A stretch of DNA of 64,000 nt from the NCBI RefSeq assembly GCF_001411555.2, contig NC_049908.1, positions 29,054,724 to 29,118,723 on the forward strand. The letters run 5' to 3'. The notes beneath the pieces were generated by a model. That model ran no database searches. It saw only the letters and a list, made by a program, of their open reading frames with translations, and had not been told where the DNA came from. The stretch comes from Juglans regia (taxonomy: Eukaryota > Streptophyta > Magnoliopsida > Fagales > Juglandaceae). Position 1 is the first letter of the stretch. Every line of letters starts with the position of its first letter. Below are positions 30,887 through 41,039 of this stretch, in pieces. Position numbers and translations under genes: made by a program.

Positions 30887-33706
30887 ATGGCTGGTAAAGG
30901 CAATGGTCCGGCAATTGGGATTGACTTGGGAACGTGCTATTCGTGTGCGGCAGTTTGGAAACAAAACCGGGTGGAGATCATACCCAATGAGCTTTGGAAC
31001 CGAAAGACTCCATCTTATGTGGCTTTCAATGAGACCCACCGTTTGATCGGTAATGGGGCCATGGACAAGGCTGCCATGAATCATAGCAACACTGTTTTTG
31101 GTATGTTTCTTGTTCTTTGGTACTGTCAATTATTTCTCGGACCCATATATAGATGCGTTCTGTTGAAGTTGGGTTCTGTTAAAGAAAAATGTGCGAGTTG
31201 TAGATAGATCTTTGTTTGGCTTCAGAGAAATCTCTATCTTTGCATAAAAAAGTTGACCCTTTTTTTTTTCTTTTTTGGTTGCTTTCTGATGGTTTCGATT
31301 TCTGAAGCTAAGGATGTTTAATGTAATGATTTGTTTTTATGTTGATGTTCTTGCCTGTGGTATGAAGATGCTAAACGTTTGATTGGAAGGAAATTCGACG
31401 ATGCCTCGGTGCAACATGACATGAAATTGTGGCCATTCAAGGTGGTTCCTAGCCCTGATGGGAGGCCACTTATTGTGGTTGAATACAAGCACGAGGAGAA
31501 ACGGTTTTTGCCCGAGGAAATCTCTTCAATGATTCTCATAAAGATGAAGGAGATTGCTGAGGCTTACTGTGGTTCAAAGATAAAAAATGCTGTTATCTCT
31601 GTCCCTGCTTGTTTTAATCATTCACAGCGTCAAGCAACAATGGATGCTGGTGTCATTGCAGGCCTGAATGTGATGCGAATAATCAACGAGCCAACTGCTG
31701 CTGCTATTGCATATGGGCTTGACAAGGAGAATAATGTTGGTGAGAAGAATGTGCTCATCTTTGATCTTGGTGGTGGTACTTTGGATGTCTCGCTTCTCAC
31801 CATGATTGAAGGGGGTCTTTTTGAAGTCAAAGCTACGGCTGGTGATACCCACTTGGGAGGTGAGGATTTTGACCGTAGAATGGTGAACCATTTCCTTCAA
31901 GAGTTCAGAAAAAAGCAAAAGCGGGAGATTACTTGTGGTAAGGCTCTTAGGAAGTTGTGGACTGCTTGTGAAAAGGCCAAGAGGATCCTCTCATTTAATA
32001 CTCGAACTACAATTGAGATTGATTCTCTGCTTGATGGTATTGACTTCAACACAAGCATTACCCGAGCAAGGTTTGAGGAGCTTAACATGGATTTGTTCAG
32101 AAAGTGTAGGGAGCCCCTAAAGAAGTGTTTGAAGGATGCTAAGATCGATAAGAACAGTGTACATGACGTGGTTCTAGTTGGAGGGTCTACGAGGATTCCC
32201 AAGATTCGGGAATTGTTGCAGGAATTCTTTGATGGGAAGGAGCTCTGCAAAAGGATTAACCCTGATGAAGCTGTTGCTTATGGTGCTGCTGTTCAGGCCG
32301 CAAATCTCGATAGTGAGAGTGGTATAGTGCCGAATATCTTGTGCCTAGATGTCACTCCTCTCTCCCTTGGATTGGAGACTGCTGGAGGGGTCATGAGTGT
32401 GCTGATACCAAGAAACACCACCATTCCCGTCAAGAGGGAGGAGGAGTTCTCAACCAAGGAAGATAACCAGCCTTACGTGCCGATTCAGTTGTACGAGGGT
32501 GAACGTACCAGAACTCATGACAACAACTTGTTGGGCAAGCTCAAACTCTCTGATATTCCTGCTTCTCCTAGTGGAGTTTCAAAAATCACTGTTTCATTTG
32601 ATGTCGATGCTAATGGTATCTTGAACGCCTCTGCCAAGGATAAAACCACTGGACAGAAGACTGGCATCACAATCACCCACGAGGGCAGGCTCTCCAAGGA
32701 AGAGATTAAGAAGTTAGTGCAGGAGGCTAAAAAGTACAGGGCTGATGACGAGGAATATAAAATGAAAGTTGATACAAAAAATGAACTCGAGAACTATGCT
32801 TACAACATGATGAACGCATTCAAAGACGAAAAGATTGCAGCTAAGGTCCCTGCTGCAGAAAAGAAGAAGAAAGAAGAAGCAATTGAGCAGGCTATCCATT
32901 GGCTTGACCGAAACCAACTTGCTGAGGCAGAAGAATTTGAGTTCAAGATGGACGAGCTGATGAGCATCTGCGACCCCTTCATTGCCAAAATTGATCAAGG
33001 TGTTGAAGGTGACACGAGTGGAACCACGCAAGCTGGGGAATCTGAGAAGTGCCTTGATCAGCAAAAGGAGTCTAACATCAAGGTCGAGGCAAAGAATGCA
33101 CTGGAGAAGTACGCTTACAATACGAGGAACACTTTAAAAGATGAAAAGATTTCAGCTAAGGTCCCTGCGGCTGACAAAAAGAGGATCAAAGATGTAATTG
33201 AGCAGGCTATCCATTGGCTCGAAGGGAACCACAATGCCGAGGCTGATGAATATAAGGTCAGGATGAAGGAACTGGAGAGCATCTGTGACCCAGTCATCGC
33301 CAGGACTTATCAGGTTGCTAATGGTGATATTGGTGAAGCCTCACAAAAGCATAAGGAACCCAATAATGAGACCAAAACCAAAATGCAGGAGGCTGAGAAG
33401 GATATGGATCAGGAAAAGGAGCATAAGACGATGGAGACAGAGAAGGGGAAGAAGAAGGTTGAGAAGATGAACATGGCCGAGGATAAGGTGCATGAGGTTG
33501 AGGCAAAAAATGCTTTGGAAAGTTGTGCTTACTACATGAGGTACAAAATGAGAGCTGTGAAGAATGATTTGACAAAGACTGAAGATGCAATTGAGCAGAC
33601 TATCCTTTGGCTTGATAGGAACCAGAATGCCGAGACAGGGGAGTTTGAGAATAAGATGAAGGAGCTGGAGGGCATCTGTCACCCGTTCATTGCCAAAATG
33701 AACTAA
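30887..33706 (+). CDS. HSP70: Hsp70-family chaperone with triplicated C-terminal lid, copy A
   Basis: Exons 30887-31100 and 31368-33706 give 850 aa; cytosolic plant Hsp70s have about 650. The ATPase domain is intact: [11 protein letters not shown] (residues 10-20), DAK with the catalytic Lys at 74, [14 protein letters not shown] (about 177-190), [12 protein letters not shown] (from about 202) and [10 protein letters not shown]. The substrate-binding beta domain follows ([35 protein letters not shown]). The helical lid occurs three times, at residues about 538-615, 643-720 and 781-850. Each starts K/E-V-(D/E)-x-K-N-(E/A)-L-E and contains a (H/L)WL(D/E)xN motif and ICxP(F/V)IA. Linkers between lids are charged, and the second is about 60 aa. 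There is no C-terminal EEVD; the protein ends IAKMN. The linker reads [11 protein letters not shown] instead of VQDLLLLDVTP, and Thr of DLGTT is Cys17. The single intron sits in the DAK codon region, as in many plant Hsp70 genes. Cytosolic location is inferred from the absence of targeting signals. Confidence 0.93.
32765..33703 (+). repeat. Three tandem lid-coding repeats in Hsp70 copy A
   Basis: Coding repeats at about 32765-32998, 33080-33313 and 33494-33703. Units 1 and 2 are full length and share DEKI(A/S)AKVPAA(E/D)KK and IEQAIHWL. Unit 3 is shorter after the first helix ([16 protein letters not shown]) and ends the protein. Confidence 0.92.
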
Positions 33707-34073
33707 GGAGCTGGTGGCGATAAAAAAAAAAAATAGATTACTTTGTACTATAATCTGGTCTTTGTTTGTGAGTAATTGAAAGTTGTAGAGGCTTGAAGGG
33801 TGGGGCTTTAGTTACTTTTGATAGAAATCAGATTTCAACTAGAAATATATAGCCAATAGTTCCTCTGAAACTTTCTCCCAAAAAAAAAAAAAAAAACCTC
33901 ATCAAAATTAGTTTCACTTTATAACACTCACTATAAAGCAAAAAGAACCATAATTGTTTGTTTTAATGTGTTTTTTGTTTTTTTTAGAATCATAAGATTT
34001 TTTAAAATGGTAAAAAAAATTGATTTTTTCTTTTTTCTTTTTCCTTTTGGGAAATAGCCAATATATACCTTCA

Positions 34074-34810
34074 AGTAGGACTGTAAGCTGGTTAGTCTAG
34101 ACTGGACTGACCGAATAGGAAAATATATTTTTTATTTTTAAATATATTTTATATAATAATATTATAATTAATTATATAATCTTCATCTAACATATCGCCA
34201 TTAATAATATAAAATTCTAAATATGTAATTACAAATTAATAATATATTAATTAACTAATGTATATTATCAATTAACCTATCACCAATCTATTATTAACTA
34301 ATTACTAATATCTATATCTATGATCTAATTAAAGGTATTAGATAGAGTTTTTGTGAAATACCTAATTTACAAGTAAATATAAAGCATGTATGGACGGAAC
34401 CTATGGATAATATAATTATTTATGCTTCATATACAAAATGTAAAAAGTTTAATACAGCTTATTATGCATTAACTATCATAATACATTGACATACTTTAAG
34501 TTAGTAACAAATTAGCAATTAACATCATCAATATAATTATAATTAATTATTTTTTTAATGAGTTAGTTACATAATCTACATTAATAATTCATTTAATTTT
34601 AATTTAGTAATTTAAATACATTTTTTATTAATTTATTTGAAAAAAAAAGAAAAAAAAATAAAAAAAATTGGGCTGTACCGATCTGACCTGACCGATAGTT
34701 ACTAGTATGGTCCGGTCCGTATAGATGATTGGTCTAGTCTAGTCTAGAGAAAACGGTCCATCACCCCTCGGACCGGAATGGACTAGATCGACCGATTTAT
34801 ACCCCTAGTA
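34074..34810. mobile_element. Probable non-autonomous DNA transposon
   Basis: The left end GTAGGACTGTAAGCTGGTTAGTC and the right end, reverse-complemented, CTAGGGGTATAAATCGGTCG are imperfect inverted repeats. Near each end are GGTCTAGTCTAG/CTAGACTGGAC-type and GGTCCGGTCC subterminal words, with an AT-rich core. No coding capacity, and the target duplication is unclear. Confidence 0.5.
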
Positions 34811-34867
34811 ATAACCCACATTCTCCCTCTCCACTTCTTGTTTTACTTTCCTGTTGTAATAGAAATT

Positions 34868-35066
34868 TAGGCTCGATTTCAATATAAAAAGTTTTTCATC
34901 TCATTATTAAAATTTAATTATTAAAATTTTTTCAATTTCTATATAAAATATAATATAAAATTTAACTTTATCAAATTTTAAAATAATAATAATAATATTA
35001 AAAAGTAATATTCTAATAATATTTTATTTAATTTTTAACTTTTATCTCAACTCACTATCCAAATGA
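34868..35066 (-). mobile_element. Tourist-like MITE copy
   Basis: Family body in reverse orientation, from GGCTCGATTTCAATATAAAA to CAACTCACTATCCAAATGAC. Confidence 0.6.
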
Positions 35067-35933
35067 CAACTTACTTGTTTATCCATTTATTTTCTTTTAT
35101 GTTTCTTCAATCGGAAATGTTAAATTTATCGCTTTCCAAGCAGTCAAATAATGCATGCATCTCCAAGCATTGGCATTGGCTTATAAAAAACCTAGCTAAA
35201 TGTAAAATATGATGAATTTAATTAAAACACAATTGCATTAAATTAGCCATAGGGATAAGTGAGAAATTTTGAGCTACAATGAAACTATGAGTTTTTTCAA
35301 ATTAAAAGGGTTACTGTTCATCAACCAATTTTATTATTATTATTATTATTAATTTTTTTTTCATATAATCTCACAACGGCCTTTTTTTTTTTCTTCATTT
35401 CCCTCTCACTTTAGTTTCCTTCCCGCTTGTTTTCTTTCTCCCATTCTCTCTTCCTCTTGTTTTTGCAATGCTAAATCGGGCTTTATGAATTGTGCTTTGG
35501 GTTGGGTCGTGACCTTCTCTGTAGGTTCATCTGTTTTTTTTTTCCCCTCCTGCAACCCTAAATTAATAAATGGAACTTCAAACTCATTTGGAGCTTTTGC
35601 AGTAAACAACGATAATAAATCCCTTCTCTGCGTTTCTCCCTCTTCTAACAGTCCGAAATCTCGAAATTCCCTTTCTCTTCTTCTGTTATTAACCCATTAA
35701 GTAGAACTCACATTGAAAACCGACTTGCAAGAGAAGGGTGTCTAGAGGCTTATAAACTACCAACCAATCCCATACTTAGTCGACGTGGGATCGTAACAAC
35801 CATCACTCTCTGCAGCTGACATCTACGACGGTCCTATGTTAAAACTCTTTGATGTTTAATATTAACTTTAGCATACTTAAGATTATGAATGTCGTTGGAT
35901 TTTGCATTGATCTCCAGTTTTATGTTAAAACAG

Positions 35934-36112
35934 CTGCATATGTGATACTTTGAAAGCGGAAGAACGTGACCGTGAGCATATTATTAGTTACTCTGGCTGC
36001 TTGGGTGGTGTTTGAGAAATTTGGTTATACTCTGTTGTCGCCCTTCTCAAGTGTTTTACTGCTTCTCATTATCATCCTCTTTCTTTGGGCCAAAGCCTCG
36101 TCGATTCAACAG
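35934..36112 (+). pseudogene. Reticulon-like (RTNLB) gene fragment with premature stop
   Basis: An exon-like block bounded by an AG acceptor and a GT donor. It translates as the first hairpin membrane segment of a plant reticulon: RKNVTVSILLVTLAAW, VVFEKFGY, then a long hydrophobic LLLLIIILFLWAKASS. The frame begins AAYVIL, then TGA, then KRKNV. Relatives have Trp (VILWKRKN), so a TGG to TGA change breaks it. I found no further reticulon exons within the next 2 kb. It is absent from segment B. Most likely a captured or relic gene fragment. Confidence 0.72.
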
Positions 36113-38097
36113 GTATATATAAACAAAACAATTGGTGCTCGATAAACTATAGTTTTGATCTTAGTTGTTTTCTTTTTTCAACTTTAATATACGTGCATGG
36201 CAACTAACTAAGCATTTTAAGATAATGAGTTGTCATGGCAAAGATTGAGTTAAAGGTTTTTTTGTTTTTGTTTTTGTGGTTTTATTATTTGATCCTTGTT
36301 TTGGTTAGCTAGTGCTTCCTCTCTTGTTAACAACTTGTTAATTCATCTCGGTTTCCTTACTTGGTTTACGTTGTCTAGAGATCACATTTTCTTCTTAAAA
36401 TTTGCATTTTGAGCTGCTGATGGCTTTTCATGTCCTTGGTCAAATCGTTATAGATTTATGCATTATTGTGATCTAGCTCTTCTTTGACGTGGAAGATCAT
36501 GTCTTGTAATTTCGAATCCGCATTTTTTTTGGTTAAATACGTTTTAACAATATTCGAGAATCAGTCATCACAGACGGTTAATGGTTTCATTGTGCCTGTC
36601 AAGAAGGCATCATGGTTTCATTGTGCCTGTCAAGAAGGCATGGGTTAATGGTTTCACTTTTGAGCTATGATTCATCTATGAGGCGACCTTTAATATGATG
36701 TTTTAGATTATCAGTCAAGAAGGCATGGGATTTTCAAGTCTTGGTGTCTCCTTGTAATTCGTCTTCTTGAGTCTAGTTGTGGACATCTCTTTTTGGTATG
36801 TTAATAAAGTAGCAAGGGGGTACATGTAATGGAAAGGGCATCTAGGCATTAAAAACTATCGAGCTCTGTGCACAAGAATGAGGTATAAAGTGATGTCATG
36901 GGCTGTAACAATTGTGGTTCTTTTGTTGATTATCTGCAAAGTTCTCACTTAATTTTCACAATTGCTTGATTGGTTGCCATTGTTCAATAAAATGTGCTAT
37001 AAATGTTCAGACTAGTTGGTCTAAATGAGAGAATACCTTTGGAATTTGTTTGTCATTGAGAACATGTTCCATGTAGCCTAAGCCAATTTTCTTGTCTAAA
37101 TATGAAAGAGAACCAATTCCTCGACTGCATAAAATAAATCAATTGTGGCAATGGTACTATCTAGATCCTTGAATATCTAATGTCTTTTTATTTATTTGTT
37201 GATGTCTAATAGAAAAAAGTGATTCACAAGCTCTGCCATCAGCATAAACACATTAATTAGTAGTTATATTGTTCTGCATCAAAAAGATTCCTACTAGTTA
37301 CAACGATATTTTTCATTTGTTTTTTCTTATTCAAATTGGTCTTTCATGGTGGTGTTGAAATAGGATGTTACAAGAGCATAACTATGACGAATTAAAAGAG
37401 GAAGAGGACAATGACCCAGTTTTTGTTTTGACTGATGAATGGAGGGAGTTCTTTGTTTTATTTGTTATCTATGTTGGAAGCAACTGCTACTCATGAATGA
37501 ATGAAAATGCTGCAAATTTGTATTGATTTACTATTCCAACATCAATAACTAATATTTATATGTTTGAGCATCTTCTGTGATTGATACACTCGAAAGTAGA
37601 ATCCAGTTTGGTGTGATGAGATAATTCGGCTATTGCAATCCACTCATTTTTTAAGTAGGCAATTTGGAGGAGCTTTTACTTTAATTTCTATACAATATCA
37701 CGACATTTTCTCCAAATTTCCGTGTCTGACATTTTGGAAATATTTACATGTTCTATTCCTGCAATGACTATGGTTACTTTAATTAATATATGGTTACTGT
37801 AATTGCAAATTATGAAAAAAAATTAAAAAATTATTATTAAATAAATAATATTATATTATTATTTTGATGAATCTAATGGCTAATCCAATGTGGGGTTATG
37901 GATAAGAAAATTTTAGATTGATGGAAAATATATACTTTTCATCAAATTTTAAAGATGAATTTAATGAAACTAATGGCAATGATTTCACCAGTGACTCACC
38001 AGTAAATTTAAAGGGGACAACTGATCATCTATAACCTCCACGAGCAACATTCAAAATGAAGCAGCGTGTAAAATAGTACACACGTTTAGTTCTCTCT
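36113..38097. other. Mosaic duplicated spacer in segment A
   Basis: Partly shared with segment B (see the segment entry). Contains a perfect 31-bp tandem duplication (36581-36611 and 36612-36642, core TTTCATTGTGCCTGTCAAG) not present in B, and a small gene fragment at 37364-37496. No intact gene recognised. Confidence 0.5.
37364..37496 (+). pseudogene. Fragment of a small plant protein with a DPVFVLTDEWREFF motif
   Basis: After an AG acceptor the frame reads MLQEHNYDELKEEED, then NDPVFVLTDEWREFF, then non-conserved residues and a stop. I recall the motif DPVFVxTDEWREFF from short plant proteins of unknown function that continue with a Lys-rich tail. Here the tail is replaced. Only segment A has it; B lacks 37160-37770. 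Function unknown. Confidence 0.45.
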
Positions 38098-38103
38098 GTG
38101 AGC

Positions 38104-38321
38104 AGCCAACGATCCAGTCATTCCAACTCTAGATATCTGACTATATTCTCACTTTCTTTGAACGAGGATATGGAAGTAGTGGACATGAGAATTTCCAATA
38201 AATGCATCAAAATAGTTGCCTGTAATGCTCCATTTGTAGCCATTGACCATAACCATTCAGGCCACTTGTTCAACACCAAACCACTTAATGCGATCTCTAG
38301 CTCCTTTCTACCCAAGAACAA
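38104..38321 (-). other. Conserved unidentified open frame shared by both segments
   Basis: A minus-strand frame containing WSMATNGALQATILMHLLEI and SSFKESENIVRYLELEW is kept open in A and, with few changes, in B (about 54830-54970). The B copy is interrupted by a MITE on its upstream side. The sequence looks protein-like, but I cannot name a family. It may be an exon of a decayed gene. Confidence 0.35.
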
Positions 38322-39127
38322 GGGCTCGGATCACTCTTGGTTCATTTTCCTTTTTGTTTTAACTGCTACAAGCACTTTAAATAGGCATTTGTTCGGAAAA
38401 TCCCACCTCCCCCTTTTGTATTTTTGTTTTTAATTTAATACAATTTACTTATAAAACAAAACAAAACAGAATCTTGAAAAATTATAAAAAGAAAAATCAT
38501 TTGTAGATCAGTACTATGTGCATGTTTGGGATTGTTGTGGAAAATATAAGTTATAGCTTTAGCGCTTATAGCTTATAACAAGTAATAAGTTCTACCATTA
38601 AAAGGTTATTACTGTTTGGGAACTATAAGTTTAAAATACTTTAAAAAATATTACGTTTAATTGGAAACAAATTAAAAAAGTATTTTCTAAGGTAGAAATG
38701 ACGATTATTTGAATTTTTAAATATTATAACCATATTCTTGAAAGTTTAAAAGTTGTAATTATCTTAAATTTGTATGTATATTTTCATCCATTGACAGTCT
38801 TTTAAAAATTCAAATTACGTTTTGCATTATCCGAAAAATCATGTTTGAAGGAAAAACATCAATTTAAAATCATCAAAATTGATGTTTTTCCTCAAACGTA
38901 CTTTTTAACTTATTTGAGATTAAAAGTGCATCAATATGTAACATCCAAATAACTTAATTCTTCTCTTAAAAAACTTTTAAGGATATTTAAGCATTTTTTA
39001 AAACTCATACCGCAACCCAAAAAGACCCTATGGCTTAAATAATAATTTTTACTATTAAAAAGTTATTTCTTGTTTAGTAACTATATGTTTAAAGCACTTT
39101 CAAATATATTATATTTGCTTGGGATAT

Positions 39128-40046
39128 CTTTAGAAAAATGCTTAATACAGTCGTCTCGTGTAAGCGTGGGGAACCGCTTCTTACATGGAAAATGAAGTCA
39201 AAACGATTCGTTTAAGCCAACTTTGCTCTCCCTCCCTCAATTTGATCTCCTAGTGAAGCCACCCTCGAACCTTCCCTCCCTTCCTCTGCCTCGAACCAGT
39301 CTTCTTCTTCGCATGACAGCTCTGCCTCTCCTTCCCTTCATCTTCCCACGATCGTCTACCCAAGATCTCGACGTTCACTCTTCCTCACGTATAGATCTGT
39401 TGACTTTGAGTGTTTTTGTCACCCTTCTTCCCCCTTTCTCCATTTTCTTTGGACTAAAAACTTTTTTGGTGATCTCTATTTGCTTGTTGCTACTCTTCTT
39501 CTTCCTGCCGCTTGCTATGGCATCACTGTGATTTATTTTATTTTATTGATTTTGGGCTTATCTAATTTTGACATGATGATAAATAGGATTTAGGGCTTTT
39601 GGTGTTTTGGTTTTTTTTTTTTTTCAATGAAAGAAACCATATCTATGGGAATTTAGATCTTCGATTTTCTTAAGAAGTGAAGCGACGAAAATCCTATTGA
39701 AGGTTGGGTTTGCTTTACAAAGAGATCGGCAGAACATGGGTAGAAAGTATGTGGAAGTTTTAGATGGAAGAGGCGGGATTACTACAGTGTTGTTGCAATT
39801 CCCACATGAAGACCAGACGAAGACTTTCTCCTTCGACTTACTCCCATAAGAAGAGCAACGAAGAAACAAAATAGATAGCACCACTCCCACACGAAGAAGA
39901 AGGCGAGGCAAAAACGAGATCTGCAGTTATTCAAACGCAGACGAAGAAGCTTAGCTTTTGGGTTTTTTTTTTAAATTGATGTGGCAATTAAAAAATATTA
40001 TTTTAAGCGCCGACTGTGCGCTGTTTGCAAGTGCCGACTGCCACTG
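39128..40046. mobile_element. Insertion of about 0.9 kb in segment A, absent from B
   Basis: Segment B joins the flanking sequences directly (about 56040; TATATAAAACTTTCTTTATTC). In A, about 920 bp intervene. They begin near TTAATACAGTCGTCTCGTG and end near GTGCCGACTGCCACTG. The ends share CAGTCG-type words as weak inverted repeats. The interior has GC-richer coding-like stretches, with open frames at 39223-39531 (+) and 39624-39911 (-) that I cannot assign. Probably a non-autonomous element, possibly carrying host sequence. Confidence 0.55.
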
Positions 40047-40061
40047 AAAAACTTTCTTTAT

Positions 40062-40434
40062 TCACTTTATAGTAAAGATTGAATATATGGAGGATAATCT
40101 TCTAAAAAGAATACTCCCTCGTAGAGATCTAAAACACTCTTGGCAAGCACATGATGTGCTAAATTGTTTAAAGTTTAAACTCTTAGGAACCTGTTTAACA
40201 GACCAAGACTCCATGTGAGTGAGCAGTTGCTTGATATCTTTAATAATCATGCCTTTCGAGCTCCATTGCTCTTCAGTACTATTGATTGAATCAACAATTG
40301 TCAAAGCATCTCCTTCCATAATTATCTGTAAACCTGATTCAGTACAAAGTATTGAAGCCTTTAAAGTTGCAACAGCTTCTCCAATTACTCCTATCTCCAC
40401 TTTGCAATTTACCTTATCAATCGCTGTATCTTAG
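40062..40434 (-). pseudogene. LINE RNase H-like domain fragment
   Basis: The minus-strand frame includes GEAVATLKASILCTESGLQ, IIMEGDALTIVDSINS and VKQVPKSLN. This is the pattern of the C-terminal RNase H-like domain of plant LINE polyproteins (E-A-x-A, then h-x-x-EGDA). No reverse transcriptase domain is attached. It is degraded in A, split in block C and mostly lost in B. Confidence 0.72.
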
Positions 40435-40756
40435 TTAATTTATAAAAATATATTTTTTAAAATAGAAATGACAATTATTTAATTTTTTTTAAAATTATGA
40501 TCATATTTTTAGAAGTTTTAAAGTTATAATTATTTTAAAGCTGTATAGATCTTTTCGTTTATTGACGATCTTTTGAGAAAATTTTTTTTCTCAAATGTAC
40601 TTTTTAACTTATTTGAGATTTAAAAAATACTTTTATATGTAATATCCAAATAATCTAATTTTATTATTAAAGAGCTTTTACGACTATTTAATTACTTTTT
40701 AAGACTCCTAACGCAATTCCAAATAAAACCTAATAATTTTATTGGTTCCGACCCGG

Positions 40757-40951
40757 TTTAGAAATAAAAAGTGTTTCATATCATCTTATCTCATTATTAC
40801 AATTTTATTAAATTTACACACAAAATATAATAAACAATTCAACTTTGCCAATTCTGAAAATAATAATAATATTAAAAATAATATTTTATTTAATTTTTAA
40901 CTTTTATCTCAATTCATCTTATCACGACAACTCAATATTCAAACTGCACCT
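40757..40951 (-). mobile_element. Tourist-like MITE copy
   Basis: Family body in reverse orientation, with AAATATAATAAACAATTCAAC and AATAATAATAATATTAAAAATAAT. Shared with block C at 26527-26713. Confidence 0.6.
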
Positions 40952-41039
40952 ATATCAAAACCCTTTATTGATTCCTACCGAGTGTTGCATCTTTTGGTAG
41001 ATAAAAAAAAAAAAAAAAAAAAAAATTTGATTGACCATT

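Larger units (their letters stand above)
33707..35933. other. Hsp70 A downstream region
   Basis: The first about 120 bases (3' UTR) are shared with segment B. The rest is A-specific. It includes a GC-ended, AT-cored element (34074-34810) and a MITE (34868-35066). Sequence around 35720-35800 (AGAGAAGGGTGTCTAGAGGC, GTCGACGTGGGATCG) looks like a retroelement remnant. No intact gene seen. Confidence 0.5.
28794..40735 (+). repeat. Segment A of a large tandem segmental duplication
   Basis: Collinear with segment B (44811-56460). Upstream and gene part: 28794-33720 matches 44811-49845 almost base for base. Downstream blocks: 33738-33825 matches 53592-53672; 36290-36370 matches 53940-54015; 36684-37160 matches 54030-54495; 37771-38340 matches 54495-55220; 38400-39125 matches 55430-56040. 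A-specific stretches include 33826-36289, 37160-37770 and 39128-40046. Boundaries are by eye. Confidence 0.9.

Noticed and set aside
31051..31085. Possible loss of the catalytic lysine of Hsp70 (Met in the GNGAMD segment)
   Set aside because: The changed residue aligns with Lys56 of Hsc70, not with the catalytic Lys71. The catalytic Lys is in the DAK-RLIG motif across the intron and is present in both copies.
30881..33682. Many long antisense and alternative-frame open frames across both Hsp70 genes
   Set aside because: They are shadows of the coding strand; none resembles a known protein and all mirror Hsp70 codons.
35485..35700. 71-codon frame before the reticulon fragment, considered as reticulon exon 1
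   Set aside because: The Ser-rich sequence is not convincingly reticulon-like, and no compatible donor and phase could be established.
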